Source: Calothrix brevissima NIES-22
GTDB taxonomy: Bacteria > Cyanobacteriota > Cyanobacteriia > Cyanobacteriales > Nostocaceae
Direction of reading: 5' to 3'
Length of the DNA: 64,000 nucleotides
NCBI RefSeq assembly: GCF_002367995.1
Contig: NZ_AP018207.1
Coordinates: 8,409,366 to 8,473,365, forward strand
Made by a program: the position numbers and the translations under genes
Shown here: positions 1 through 7,756 of the stretch, one piece after another
How positions within the stretch are numbered: the stretch's first letter is position 1
Layout: every line of letters begins with the position of its first letter
Notes under the pieces: generated by a model
Databases searched by the model: none
Seen by the model: the letters and a program-made list of their open reading frames with translations, nothing else
Told to the model about the DNA's origin: nothing

Positions 1-2
1 TA

Positions 3-746
3 ACTGGAATCGGTGGTGCTGACACTTTGGAAAATGTCACAGCTGATATGATTTCCAAAGCAGCGACTTTCATGGGAAACTCTCCACGTTTTTGGGGAAG
101 ATATTTCCAAGGTAATTCAAACGAAGGTGAGTACCTTCACAACAAGGAAAATAAGCCCCTCCATGATAAACAAATTCGAGTCTTACCAATTTCCAGACGG
201 ACTAGGATGGTTGGTGGTACAAAAGAACAAGGAAATGAAATTGGTAGTAGTCATGCAAAAGATGTGATATTAACTTTTGGGGAAGATTATCTAGCTTCTT
301 CACAGGGAGACGGCTTGTATTTTTTCCTTGATGTTGAGGGACAGCCCTCATTGTCCAAAGAATTTTACTTAGGATGGTCAGAAGCTATTTTAAAAGCAAG
401 TAGTAAGGTAAAATTGCTTCCTTGCCTTTACCTGAGTGCAAAGCAAGATCCAACTTCAAAACAGAATCTCGGTGCTGCTATGAGAGCAGGCGCACAGTGT
501 CATGGTTTATGGGTTGCTAATTATGGTCATCAAATAACGAAGATTCGCCCTTGGGATCGAGATCAATCTGCACCTGCAACCCCAGTTCCTTGTAAGGTTT
601 TGATCCATCAATATGCTGGAGATATCAACAACAATGGTGTACCAGCAGATAAAACCGAAAATGGTGTATATGATTTTAGCCAGATTAATCCATTCTTAGA
701 CGATCCAGAATTAGTTCTCAAGCGACTCATCCTACCACCAGCATAA
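3..746 (+). CDS. DUF1906 glycoside-hydrolase-like protein, 5' partial
   Basis: The reading frame is open from base 3, so the gene starts outside the window; the first internal start (TTG at 27) is probably not the true one. Visible features fit the Rv2525c-like DUF1906 TIM-barrel family: an N-terminal GIGGAD stretch, FFLDVEG (a barrel-strand acid), LWVANYG and HQYAGD followed by a FSQINPF tail. Family members are often linked to the cell envelope or fused to peptidoglycan-active modules. The next ORF is a broken piece of a peptidoglycan-type enzyme, which fits that theme. Its substrate cannot be read from the sequence. Confidence 0.7.
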   Translation, partial: TGIGGADTLENVTADMISKAATFMGNSPRFWGRYFQGNSNEGEYLHNKENKPLHDKQIRVLPISRRTRMVGGTKEQGNEIGSSHAKDVILTFGEDYLASSQGDGLYFFLDVEGQPSLSKEFYLGWSEAILKASSKVKLLPCLYLSAKQDPTSKQNLGAAMRAGAQCHGLWVANYGHQITKIRPWDRDQSAPATPVPCKVLIHQYAGDINNNGVPADKTENGVYDFSQINPFLDDPELVLKRLILPPA

Positions 747-883
747 TTATTACCTAGAGTGGCAAAGTTAGCTAGAGCAAAAACTCTAACCTAGTAAATT
801 CGTTATTGTTGAAAATTTTGGTTTACTTATTTACGCCTATTTCAACCCTTACAAACCTACTCTAGTTTATTTTGCCGTTCTAG

Positions 884-1195
884 ATGATTACAATGCGATC
901 GCCAATATCGAGCTTGGCAGATAGGACGCACCAAGCAGACAAACCTACGGCACATGAGGCATTAGTGCAAACAGGCGGTGAGGTGAGCGTTCATAGAGAC
1001 TTTGATAAAAACTTCCTGCATACCAATGACAAAATTGATACTGATTTCTTCGGCATTAACCAGCATTTGGGATTTGACTTTCCCCAAAACGATATCAAGA
1101 CAGCCAGTGCTGGTTGCTTAGTAGGGCGCACGACAGCAGGACACAGACAATTTATGGAATTGGTGAAGCAAGAAATTTGTAAACCACTCAAATAA
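884..1195 (+). pseudogene. Truncated C-terminal fragment of an L,D-transpeptidase-like protein
   Basis: Residues from about 24 onward (HEALVQTGGEVSVHRD, then FGINQH and SAGCLVGRT) match the C-terminal third of the 447-residue protein encoded at 55752-57095 on the other strand. The first 20 or so residues, which include a HIP1 site, do not match. The fragment keeps a His, 13 residues, then Ser-Ala-Gly-Cys, a spacing like that of L,D-transpeptidase active sites. It lacks the N-terminal 340 residues and the last 25 or so of the full-length relative. It is most likely a decayed paralogue, although a small expressed domain cannot be excluded. It ends 19 bases before the PatA-like gene. Confidence 0.65.
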
Positions 1196-1214
1196 AGGAT
1201 AAGGGCTATTCTAA

Positions 1215-3167
1215 ATGAATCTTTTAGCTCTTGAGCAATTATGGGCAAAGACTTCCGGTAGCCCCCAAATTTGTATTGCTGTACTCGATGGACTGATTGA
1301 TTTCAAGCATCCATGCTTCCTGGGAGCAGACTTGACTCAGATACCGACCTTAGTTACAGGAGAGGCAAATCCGAATGGCGGAATGTCTTTGCATGGTACT
1401 CATGTTGCAAGCATCATCTTTAGTCAGTTGGGTAGTCCTGTCAGGGGAATTGCCCCTCAATGCAAGGGATTGAGCATTCCGGTGTTTGCAGATGAAGGAC
1501 GGCAGTTGTCTCAACTCGATTTAGCCCGTGCGATCGAGCAAGCTGTCAACGCTGGAGCGCATATCATCAACATTAGCGGTGGACAACTCACCGATGAAGG
1601 CGAAGCGGAAGGGTGGTTACGACGCTCTGTTCAGCTTTGCCAGGAAAAGAATGTGCTGATTGTAGCGGCAGCAGGCAATGATGGCTGTGCTTGTTTACAC
1701 GTTCCGGCAGCCCTACCTGCGGTGTTAGCGGTTGGAGCTATGGATGACAAGGGTAAGCCCATTAACTTCAGTAATTGGGGTAAGAGTTACCAGAATCAAG
1801 GCATTGTAGCACCGGGTGAAAACATCTTAGGAGCAAAGCCAGGAGGTGGGACAACTCAGTTGAGTGGTACAAGTTTTGCCGCACCGATCGTCACAGGAGT
1901 TGCAGCCCTGTTATTAAGTTTACAAATTCAGCGCGGTGAAACCCCGAATCCGCAAAAAGTTAGGGACGCTATCTTAAAGAGTGCTTTACCCTGTACAACT
2001 GCCGATACAACAGACACAAGTCGTTGTTTAGTTGGCAAGCTGAATATCTCTGGTTCACTTGAATATCTTTTTGGAGGTACTGTGTCAGACCCTACAGAAG
2101 CAGTTGCTCCCTCTGGTTGCGGCTGTACTGGAATCAAACCCACTGAGGTAGAAGCATCCGAGCAACCTGCCGCAACCCTTGTCCCTGCACCTGTAAACCA
2201 GTCTCAATTGGTTGCAAGTTCAATCGCGCCCTCAATTCCTCAATCTATAACCCCCTCAATACCTGTTATGCAATCATCTGTATCGAACTTTGTCACCGCT
2301 AGCCAAGCACCTAGCGAACTTGCTGGTAGTCAATTTGTATATGCTTTAGGAACCCTTGGCTATGACTTTGGGACGGAAGCAAGGCGAGATTCTTTCAAAC
2401 AATTGATGCCTGCTAATAGTATTGGTGATATTACCGTGCCAGCAAATCCCCACGATGCACGGCAAATGGTAGATTACTTGGCAGCAAGTCCTTCGGAATC
2501 CAGGTCGCTAATTTGGACATTGAATATCGAATTGACCCCAATTTACGCGATCGAACCCCAAGGAGCATTTGCGCGAGACACCTACGCAGTTTTGCAAGAG
2601 CTATTAGCAGGGCAAATTCAAGCCGAAACCAGCGAGGAATTTGTAGAGCGGGTGAGTATTCCTGGCGTTTTGACCGGAAAAACCGTGAAGCTGTTTTCTG
2701 GGCAAGTTGTGCCGTTGATTGCACCCCAGAACCCACGGGGAATATATGGCTGGAAGATTAATACTTTAGTATCTGCTGCTATAGAAACGGTGCAAACCAC
2801 CGTGGGAGATGCCGAAGAAGAGGCAATTCGGCGCACCTTGGGCAGTTTCCTCAACCGGATTTACTACGACTTACGGAATCTTGGCACCACTTCTCAAGAT
2901 CGGGCACTCAACTTTGCGGCGACGAATGCGTTTCAGGCTGCTTCCACCTTTGCCGAAGCGGTAGCAGCAGGGATGGAACTCGACAGCATTGATATTGAGA
3001 AAAGCCCCTTCTGTCGCTTGGATAGCGATTGTTGGGATGTGAAACTGAAGTTTTTTGACCCAGAAAACAGCCGTCGTGCCAAGAAAATATTCCGCTTCAC
3101 CGTTGACGTGAGTGACCTGATTCCAGTGACGCTGGGCGACGTGAGAACTTGGTCTTCGGCGTATTAA
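1215..3167 (+). CDS. patA: PatA-like cyanobactin maturation protease (subtilisin S8)
   Basis: This 650-residue protein has an N-terminal S8 subtilisin domain with the triad Asp25 (IAVLDG), His60 (SLHGTHVAS) and Ser220 (LSGTSFAAP), plus the oxyanion Asn155 (AAGNDG). A Pro/Ser-rich linker (about 290-372) holds a SGCGCTG motif. From about 374 (YALGTLGYDFGTEARRD) comes the C-terminal domain of unknown function shared by PatA and PatG. In cyanobactin pathways PatA cuts the leader from the modified precursor. The Asp-to-His spacing is short, without the insertion seen in the PatG-like protein at 9218, which fits the N-terminal protease role. The two precursor genes follow immediately. ATG at 1215 gives a normal PatA-like N-terminus. 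Confidence 0.92.
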   Translation: MNLLALEQLWAKTSGSPQICIAVLDGLIDFKHPCFLGADLTQIPTLVTGEANPNGGMSLHGTHVASIIFSQLGSPVRGIAPQCKGLSIPVFADEGRQLSQLDLARAIEQAVNAGAHIINISGGQLTDEGEAEGWLRRSVQLCQEKNVLIVAAAGNDGCACLHVPAALPAVLAVGAMDDKGKPINFSNWGKSYQNQGIVAPGENILGAKPGGGTTQLSGTSFAAPIVTGVAALLLSLQIQRGETPNPQKVRDAILKSALPCTTADTTDTSRCLVGKLNISGSLEYLFGGTVSDPTEAVAPSGCGCTGIKPTEVEASEQPAATLVPAPVNQSQLVASSIAPSIPQSITPSIPVMQSSVSNFVTASQAPSELAGSQFVYALGTLGYDFGTEARRDSFKQLMPANSIGDITVPANPHDARQMVDYLAASPSESRSLIWTLNIELTPIYAIEPQGAFARDTYAVLQELLAGQIQAETSEEFVERVSIPGVLTGKTVKLFSGQVVPLIAPQNPRGIYGWKINTLVSAAIETVQTTVGDAEEEAIRRTLGSFLNRIYYDLRNLGTTSQDRALNFAATNAFQAASTFAEAVAAGMELDSIDIEKSPFCRLDSDCWDVKLKFFDPENSRRAKKIFRFTVDVSDLIPVTLGDVRTWSSAY

Positions 3168-3265
3168 TACAGCCTTCTTCATACAAAAGAAGCGGTCAGA
3201 CCCACCGACTGAGCAACGGCTCGACAACGGGACATCAACAAACAGCAAATTGGAGATAAACTCTC

Positions 3266-3493
3266 ATGGATAAGCAAAAATTAATGCCCCAAGCGGCACA
3301 ACCTGTCAACCGCATTACGACTGGACAATTGCCTGCTGAGTTAGCTGAATTGTCGGAAGAAGTTCTACAACTGTATGGCGACTGTAGCGCATCAGTACTA
3401 GCATCTCGAGTAGAAGTGTGTGCATGTGGTGATTGTGTACCGCCATGCATGGCGGGTGACTGTTTCGGCTGTACGCGAACCTGTATCAGATAA
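3266..3493 (+). CDS. patE1: PatE-like cyanobactin precursor peptide 1, follower out of frame
   Basis: This 75-residue peptide has a leader (1-47) of cyanobactin type: MPQAAQPVNR, TTGQL, then LAELSEE at 26-32, the sequence that recruits the PatD heterocyclase. SVLAS (43-47) sits where PatE has its GLEAS leader-cleavage site. The following core (48-73) carries seven Cys (52, 54, 57, 61, 66, 69, 73). Copy 2 then continues SYDGDDAE, but this copy stops after Ile-Arg. One base out of frame, 3489-3512 reads Asp-Asn-Gly-Asp-Asp-Ala-Gly-stop, so a +1 insertion between 3485 and 3494 seems to have removed the macrocyclase recognition tail. It may be inactive, make a linear product, or reflect a sequencing error. 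A TTGGAGA site lies 10 bases before the ATG. Confidence 0.88.
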   Translation: MDKQKLMPQAAQPVNRITTGQLPAELAELSEEVLQLYGDCSASVLASRVEVCACGDCVPPCMAGDCFGCTRTCIR

Positions 3494-3814
3494 TGGAGAC
3501 GATGCAGGATAGGTTCCTACTCCATTCGGTTCTCAGATCTCTCTCAAAGTTCTCTTTCCGTCCGTACTGGAGCCTGGTTTGTTCAGATGAATTGATCTGC
3601 GATCGCCCTCACCTGGGGGTTTCCGTTATCTGGCACTTATTAGGTTGAGGAAGATGAAGGATTAGGGAAGTTGCGATCGCGCTTCGCCTACCCTAAGTAA
3701 TCGCTTTTCACGGTATATAAAGTGCGATTTTACACAAAAAACGGTCAGACCTACCAACTGAGTAACGGCTCGACAACGGGACACGAACTCACAACAAATT
3801 GGAGAAAAACTCTC

Positions 3815-4051
3815 ATGGATAAGCAAAACTTAATGCCCCAAGCGGCACAACCCGTCAACCGGATCACTACTGGGCAATTGTCTGCTGAGTTGGCTGAATT
3901 GTCGGAAGAAGCTCTGCAACTACATAGTAATGATAGTTCATCAGTACTGGCATCTACCAGTAAGTGTGCTCACAATTTTGCTGGATGTGGATTGTGTGGA
4001 GGGACGCAGTGTGTAGGAAGGTGTTCTTATGACGGAGATGATGCAGAATAA
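3815..4051 (+). CDS. patE2: PatE-like cyanobactin precursor peptide 2, intact
   Basis: The start is ATG 3815, not the longer in-frame extension to 3722: the peptide then begins MDKQNLMPQ like copy 1 and has TTGGAGA 10 bases upstream. The 78 residues comprise a leader (1-42) that differs from copy 1 at only three of the first 36 positions and includes LAELSEE, then SVLAS (43-47) as the PatA-type cleavage site. The predicted core is residues 48-70 with Cys at 51, 58, 61, 66 and 70, followed by SYDGDDAE, a PatG-type recognition tail like the AYDGE of patellamide precursors. The core ends in Cys just before SYDG, as in classic azoline-ending cores. At 23 residues it is long for a cyanobactin. Confidence 0.93.
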   Translation: MDKQNLMPQAAQPVNRITTGQLSAELAELSEEALQLHSNDSSSVLASTSKCAHNFAGCGLCGGTQCVGRCSYDGDDAE

Positions 4052-4256
4052 GTTCCCGCTCCATTCGGTTCTCAAATCTCTCTCAAAGTTCCTTTTCCGC
4101 CCGTTCTGAAGCCTGGTTTGCTCGGATGAATTGACCTGTGCTCGCCCTATCCTGGGGGTTTTCCGTTACCTGGCACCTGTTGGGTTGAGGGGAAGATGAG
4201 GGATTAGGGGAAGCAGGGGAGGTTTTCCGCTTCTCTTGCCCCCTTTGATATCTAAA

Positions 4257-4297
4257 CCAGCTAGAAGTTTATTTCCCCAATTAGACTTTCTAGCTGG
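4257..4297 (+). promoter_or_regulatory. Hairpin between the precursor genes and downstream biosynthetic genes
   Basis: CCAGCTAGAAGT (4257-4268) pairs with ACTTTCTAGCTGG (4285-4297) around a 16-base loop, with one bulged base. No T-run follows, so it is not a standard terminator. Its position after the precursors and before the enzymes suggests an RNA-processing or attenuation site that could keep precursor mRNA in excess. That role is inferred. Confidence 0.5.
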
Positions 4298-4339
4298 CTT
4301 ACCTACACAACGTTTTGGATCATCAAAAGCAACCAAACT

Positions 4340-4570
4340 ATGAAACTTCCTAAACAATCTCCTCCTGTCAAACGTCCCGATTTAATTCAGCCCCACGAGA
4401 CTGTTGATGTGGTTCACGGCAGCGTGGAAGATTTGGTTAATATTCGGATTAAATTACTGCATGGTGCGAACTATAACGACCCCGCAGGGTTTCAATACCG
4501 CAGCTATAACCAACTCAGAACTTCCGGTGGCTGTGGTTGCTTTCACGCCGTCGCTAGGACGTTCTTGTAA
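4340..4570 (+). CDS. Small protein in the cyanobactin cluster; possible PatB/PatC-type gene or divergent precursor
   Basis: This 76-residue protein is not recognised. Its start, LPKQSPPVKR (residues 3-12), resembles the first conserved block of cyanobactin leaders (MPQAAQPVNR in the neighbouring precursors), with P, PV and R aligned. It has no LAELSEE motif and no YDG follower. It ends with a SGGCGCF stretch, and the PatA linker also carries SGCGC. It lies between the precursors and the LamG gene, in the slot where small patB/patC-like genes of unknown function often sit. It could be such a gene or a third, divergent precursor. No strong ribosome binding site precedes ATG 4340. Confidence 0.55.
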   Translation: MKLPKQSPPVKRPDLIQPHETVDVVHGSVEDLVNIRIKLLHGANYNDPAGFQYRSYNQLRTSGGCGCFHAVARTFL

Positions 4571-4612
4571 TTCCATTGACCATAAACAAACTCAATTGAA
4601 ACTGTTGCAACT

Positions 4613-5416
4613 ATGTCTAAGTCATCCGAAAAAGAACAGAACGTACACCTTGAGAGTCGCCTGAAGGTGCTGGTTTTCGATACCAATTCTCAGGGAATTG
4701 CTGTAGGTAGCGGAGCATTAAGACCACAAGGACGGTTCACTATCGAAGCCTGGGTATGTCCTGCTAAAGATGCGAGAAAGCAGGTGATTTTTGCTGATGG
4801 GGAAACGCGGTTTTATCTAGAAGGCGGCGAATTAAAGTTTCAGCCTACCCCAAATGCAGAGGCAATTTCCTCAGTTACTGCGGGTTTGGTGGCTGGTAAT
4901 TGGTATCATGTTGCAGTGGCACGGGGGGGAAGTCGTCCCGGCGATACGAAGCTCTACATTAACGGCGGAGAAAACGACAATAAAACGGTAATTTCTCCAG
5001 TTTTGTCATTTGGCAATACCTATTTAGGAGGATATCCAGAGGTGCCAGACTCCAGCTTTCATGGCAAATTGCTGGAAGTGCGGGTATGGCGATTCGCGCG
5101 ATCGCTAGCCGAAATTCAGGCAAATATGACCTACTTCCTCACTGGGCGGGAACTGGGATTAGTGCGCTGCTGGACATTAACTGAAGGGTTTGGCAGCACG
5201 ATCGGCGATAAAACGACCAATCGAGCAATGGGAACTGTTCTGGGTAATGCTGCTTGGCAAGAGTGCGAGATTCCCATTAAAGTCAATCTCAATGCTCAGG
5301 AACGGTTAACGCGATCGACCGGATTCGAGGATTACGCCTACTGGTATAAGGAAATAGCAAAGCAACAAAAAGCCGAGGCAGATCCTATCTTCCAACGGGG
5401 ACGGATTTGGGCATAG
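4613..5416 (+). CDS. LamG-like (concanavalin A fold) jelly-roll protein
   Basis: The 267 residues contain a LamG-like domain at about 20-215. Typical strands are visible: FTIEAWVCP, TRFYLEGGELKF, GNWYHVAVARG, TKLYINGG, NTYLGGYP, and FHGKLLEVRVWRFARSLAEIQANM. There is no signal peptide, so it is probably cytoplasmic. These domains usually bind sugars or proteins and are not catalytic. The gene lies 42 bases after the small ORF and 62 before patD, in the same direction, so it is probably in the operon. I know of no LamG protein among the standard cyanobactin genes. A substrate-binding, scaffolding or product-binding role is only a guess. Confidence 0.8.
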   Translation: MSKSSEKEQNVHLESRLKVLVFDTNSQGIAVGSGALRPQGRFTIEAWVCPAKDARKQVIFADGETRFYLEGGELKFQPTPNAEAISSVTAGLVAGNWYHVAVARGGSRPGDTKLYINGGENDNKTVISPVLSFGNTYLGGYPEVPDSSFHGKLLEVRVWRFARSLAEIQANMTYFLTGRELGLVRCWTLTEGFGSTIGDKTTNRAMGTVLGNAAWQECEIPIKVNLNAQERLTRSTGFEDYAYWYKEIAKQQKAEADPIFQRGRIWA

Positions 5417-5478
5417 CGATCGCATTTCTCGTTAAAGCTTTTCTACTTCAGATATTCAACATTAGGTTATAAAGTGTC

Positions 5479-7755
5479 ATGAAAATTCCCCAAATTAAAC
5501 CCCACTTCCGCGTCGAAATTGTTGAACCCAAAAATGTTTATTTACTCAGCGAATCTGCTACTTACGCGCTGACAGGTAGCCTTTATTGCCAAATTCTTCC
5601 CTTTCTGAATGGGCAACATACAAGAGAAGAAATAATTCAAAAACTCGATGGGCAAATTCTCCCCGAACACTTTGATTATGTCCTCGATCGCCTGGATGAA
5701 AAAGGCTACCTTACTGATGCTGCTCACAGTCTAACCCGCGAAGCAGCAGCATTTTGGAGTCTGCTGAATGTCGATCCGCTACTCGTAAGCGATCGCTTAC
5801 CCCAGACAAAAGTTTTCGTCACAACTATTGGTGCTGTTGACGGGCAAGATTTGATTGCAGCGTTGCAAGCAGTAGGAATTCCCGTACAGTTAGGACAGCC
5901 AGAGAATTCTACATCGGGGGTTCATTCCCTGTGGGTAGTTCTCACTGATGACTATCTTCAGCCAGAACTAAGCCGGATCAATAAAATGGCATTGCAAACT
6001 CAGCAACCTTGGCTACTCATTAAACCAAACGGTGGGATACCGTGGTTTGGTTCTATCTTTACTCCCCAAGAAACAGGTTGCTGGGAATGTTTGGCTCATC
6101 GATTACAGGGGAATCGAGAGGTGGAGAATTCGATTTTACAACAGCAAGGAAAGACGGGGAATGGATGTTTACCGATTGCTGTAGCTGGGTTACCTTCCAC
6201 GGAGCAAACCGCGATCGCACTCACGACTACCGAAGTTGCTAAATGGCTGGTGCAGCAGATTGTTCCAGAAGCTAAAATTCAGACTTTAGCTGGGAAAATC
6301 ATCACTTTCGATCAAACAAATTTTACCCTGAAAACCCATTCCCTAACTCAGCGCCCCCAATGTCGTGCTTGTGGTAATCCGGATTTAGTTAGTCAACAAG
6401 TTAACAGTGCGATCGCTCTCACCAGTCGTAAAAAGCTGTTTACTCAGGATGGTGGACATCGCGCCTTTACACCAGATCAAATCTTAAAACGTTACGAACA
6501 TTTAATTAGCCCAATTACGGGAGTTGTTAGTAGCTTAACGCGAGCGTCCGATCCAGAAAACCCCTTTGTCCATACCTACAGCGCGGTTCACGCTTTTGGT
6601 TCCGCTTCTAGTTTGGGTCAATTGCGGAAATCCCTTGGTCATAAAAGCGGTGGTAAAGGTAAAACCGATCGCCAATCTCAAGCCAGTGGATTTTGTGAGG
6701 CGGTGGAACGCTATTCTGGTATTTACCAGGGTGACGAACCCCGAATCAAGTCTAAGTTCGCAGATTTGGACGGTGCTATTCATCCTGCACAATGTTTGCT
6801 ATTGAGCGCAACTCAGTATCAAAATCGGGAAGAATTGAATCAAAAGGCGATCGTCGATCACGATTGGATTCCCCAACCCTTTGACGAAACCCAAATCATT
6901 GACTGGACACCTGTTTGGTCACTCACCGAGCAAACCCACAAATATCTCCCCACTGCCTTCTGTTATTACAATTACAAGCTTGACAAAGAACATCGCTTCT
7001 GCTTTGCCGATTCTAATGGTAACGCGGCGGGTGGAACCCTGGAAGATGCTATTTTACAAGGATTTTTGGAACTAGCAGAGCGCGATAGTGTAGCGATTTG
7101 GTGGTATAATCGTCTACAGCGTCCTGGTGTGGATTTAGCTAGTTTTAACGAACCTTATTTACTAGATTTGCAAGCCTGGTATGGCACTCAGCAGAGAGAA
7201 TTGTGGGTTTTGGATTTAACTACAGATTTGAATATTCCCGCATTTGCCGCCGTTTCTCGTTATACGGGTGGAGACCAGGAATACATTATTGCGGGTTACG
7301 GCGCACATTTCGATGCCAAAATTGCCATTTTACGAGCGGTGACGGAGGTGAATCAAATGGGGGGTCACCTACCAGAGAAGTATCCCTCAATCAATTCCGC
7401 GTCTGCATTGGATTACTGGTTTACTCACGCAACTATCGCTAACCAACCCTATTTAGTACCTTCTCAAGCTCCTGCCAAACAAGCCGCTGATTATCCTCAG
7501 CAGTGGAGCGACGATATCTATCAAGATGTCTTGAACTGTGGGGAGATTGCGAGAAAAGTAGGGCTGGAAATGTTGGTACTTAATCAGACTCGTCCCGATA
7601 TTGGTTTACCTGTGGTCAAGGTTATTGTACCTGGTTTACGTCACTTTTGGTCGCGTTTTGGGGCTGGAAGATTGTATGATGTGCCCGTAAAACTCGGCTG
7701 GCTACCGACTCCCTTGGCTGAAGAGCAGATGAATCCTATGCCAATGGTGTTTTAG
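5479..7755 (+). CDS. patD: PatD/TruD/LynD-type cyanobactin cyclodehydratase (YcaO)
   Basis: This 758-residue enzyme is close to TruD/LynD in length and sequence. It makes azolines from Cys (and Ser/Thr) in the precursor core using ATP. The N-terminal RiPP-recognition domain (about 1-85, IKPHFRVEIVEPKNVYLL) binds the LAELSEE leader. An E1-like domain follows, with zinc-binding CxxC pairs in GCWECLAHRLQGNREVE and CRACGNPD. The YcaO domain (about 330-758) contains HSFGSASSL-like AFGSASSLGQLR, SGFCEAVERYSG, DSNGNAAGGTLEDAI and ELAERDS. The C-terminus PMPMVF resembles the Pro-rich tail of azoline-forming YcaO enzymes. With many Cys in both cores, thiazolines are the expected products. Its stop is one base before the oxidase start, so translation is probably coupled. 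Confidence 0.96.
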   Translation: MKIPQIKPHFRVEIVEPKNVYLLSESATYALTGSLYCQILPFLNGQHTREEIIQKLDGQILPEHFDYVLDRLDEKGYLTDAAHSLTREAAAFWSLLNVDPLLVSDRLPQTKVFVTTIGAVDGQDLIAALQAVGIPVQLGQPENSTSGVHSLWVVLTDDYLQPELSRINKMALQTQQPWLLIKPNGGIPWFGSIFTPQETGCWECLAHRLQGNREVENSILQQQGKTGNGCLPIAVAGLPSTEQTAIALTTTEVAKWLVQQIVPEAKIQTLAGKIITFDQTNFTLKTHSLTQRPQCRACGNPDLVSQQVNSAIALTSRKKLFTQDGGHRAFTPDQILKRYEHLISPITGVVSSLTRASDPENPFVHTYSAVHAFGSASSLGQLRKSLGHKSGGKGKTDRQSQASGFCEAVERYSGIYQGDEPRIKSKFADLDGAIHPAQCLLLSATQYQNREELNQKAIVDHDWIPQPFDETQIIDWTPVWSLTEQTHKYLPTAFCYYNYKLDKEHRFCFADSNGNAAGGTLEDAILQGFLELAERDSVAIWWYNRLQRPGVDLASFNEPYLLDLQAWYGTQQRELWVLDLTTDLNIPAFAAVSRYTGGDQEYIIAGYGAHFDAKIAILRAVTEVNQMGGHLPEKYPSINSASALDYWFTHATIANQPYLVPSQAPAKQAADYPQQWSDDIYQDVLNCGEIARKVGLEMLVLNQTRPDIGLPVVKVIVPGLRHFWSRFGAGRLYDVPVKLGWLPTPLAEEQMNPMPMVF

Positions 7756-7756
7756 T

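Larger units (their letters stand above)
3184..4213 (+). repeat. Tandem duplication of the precursor cassette (two copies, offset about 549 bases)
   Basis: Bases of about 3184-3680 and 3733-4213 are two diverged copies of one unit. Each holds a shared leader region with CGGTCAGACC and an ACGGCTCGACAACGGGACA stretch, a TTGGAGA ribosome binding site, the precursor gene, and a shared 3' region beginning CTCCATTCGGTTCTCA. A small hairpin (GAGC-AACG-GCTC) lies in the 5' leader of copy 1, and copy 2 keeps it with a G-T pair. Leader-peptide codons and flanks are conserved, while the core codons differ completely. The 321 bases between the two precursor genes contain only these duplicated flanks. Confidence 0.9.

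Noticed and set aside
3722-3814. In-frame extension of precursor 2 upstream to 3722
   Set aside because: It covers the duplicated untranslated leader, precursor 1 has no such extension, and ATG 3815 has a clear TTGGAGA site.
4404-4664. 86-residue ORF overlapping the small gene at 4340 and the LamG start
   Set aside because: It lies in another frame over two better-supported genes and has no recognisable motif.
6535-6792. Antisense ORF within patD
   Set aside because: It is a shadow of a strongly conserved coding region with no independent support.
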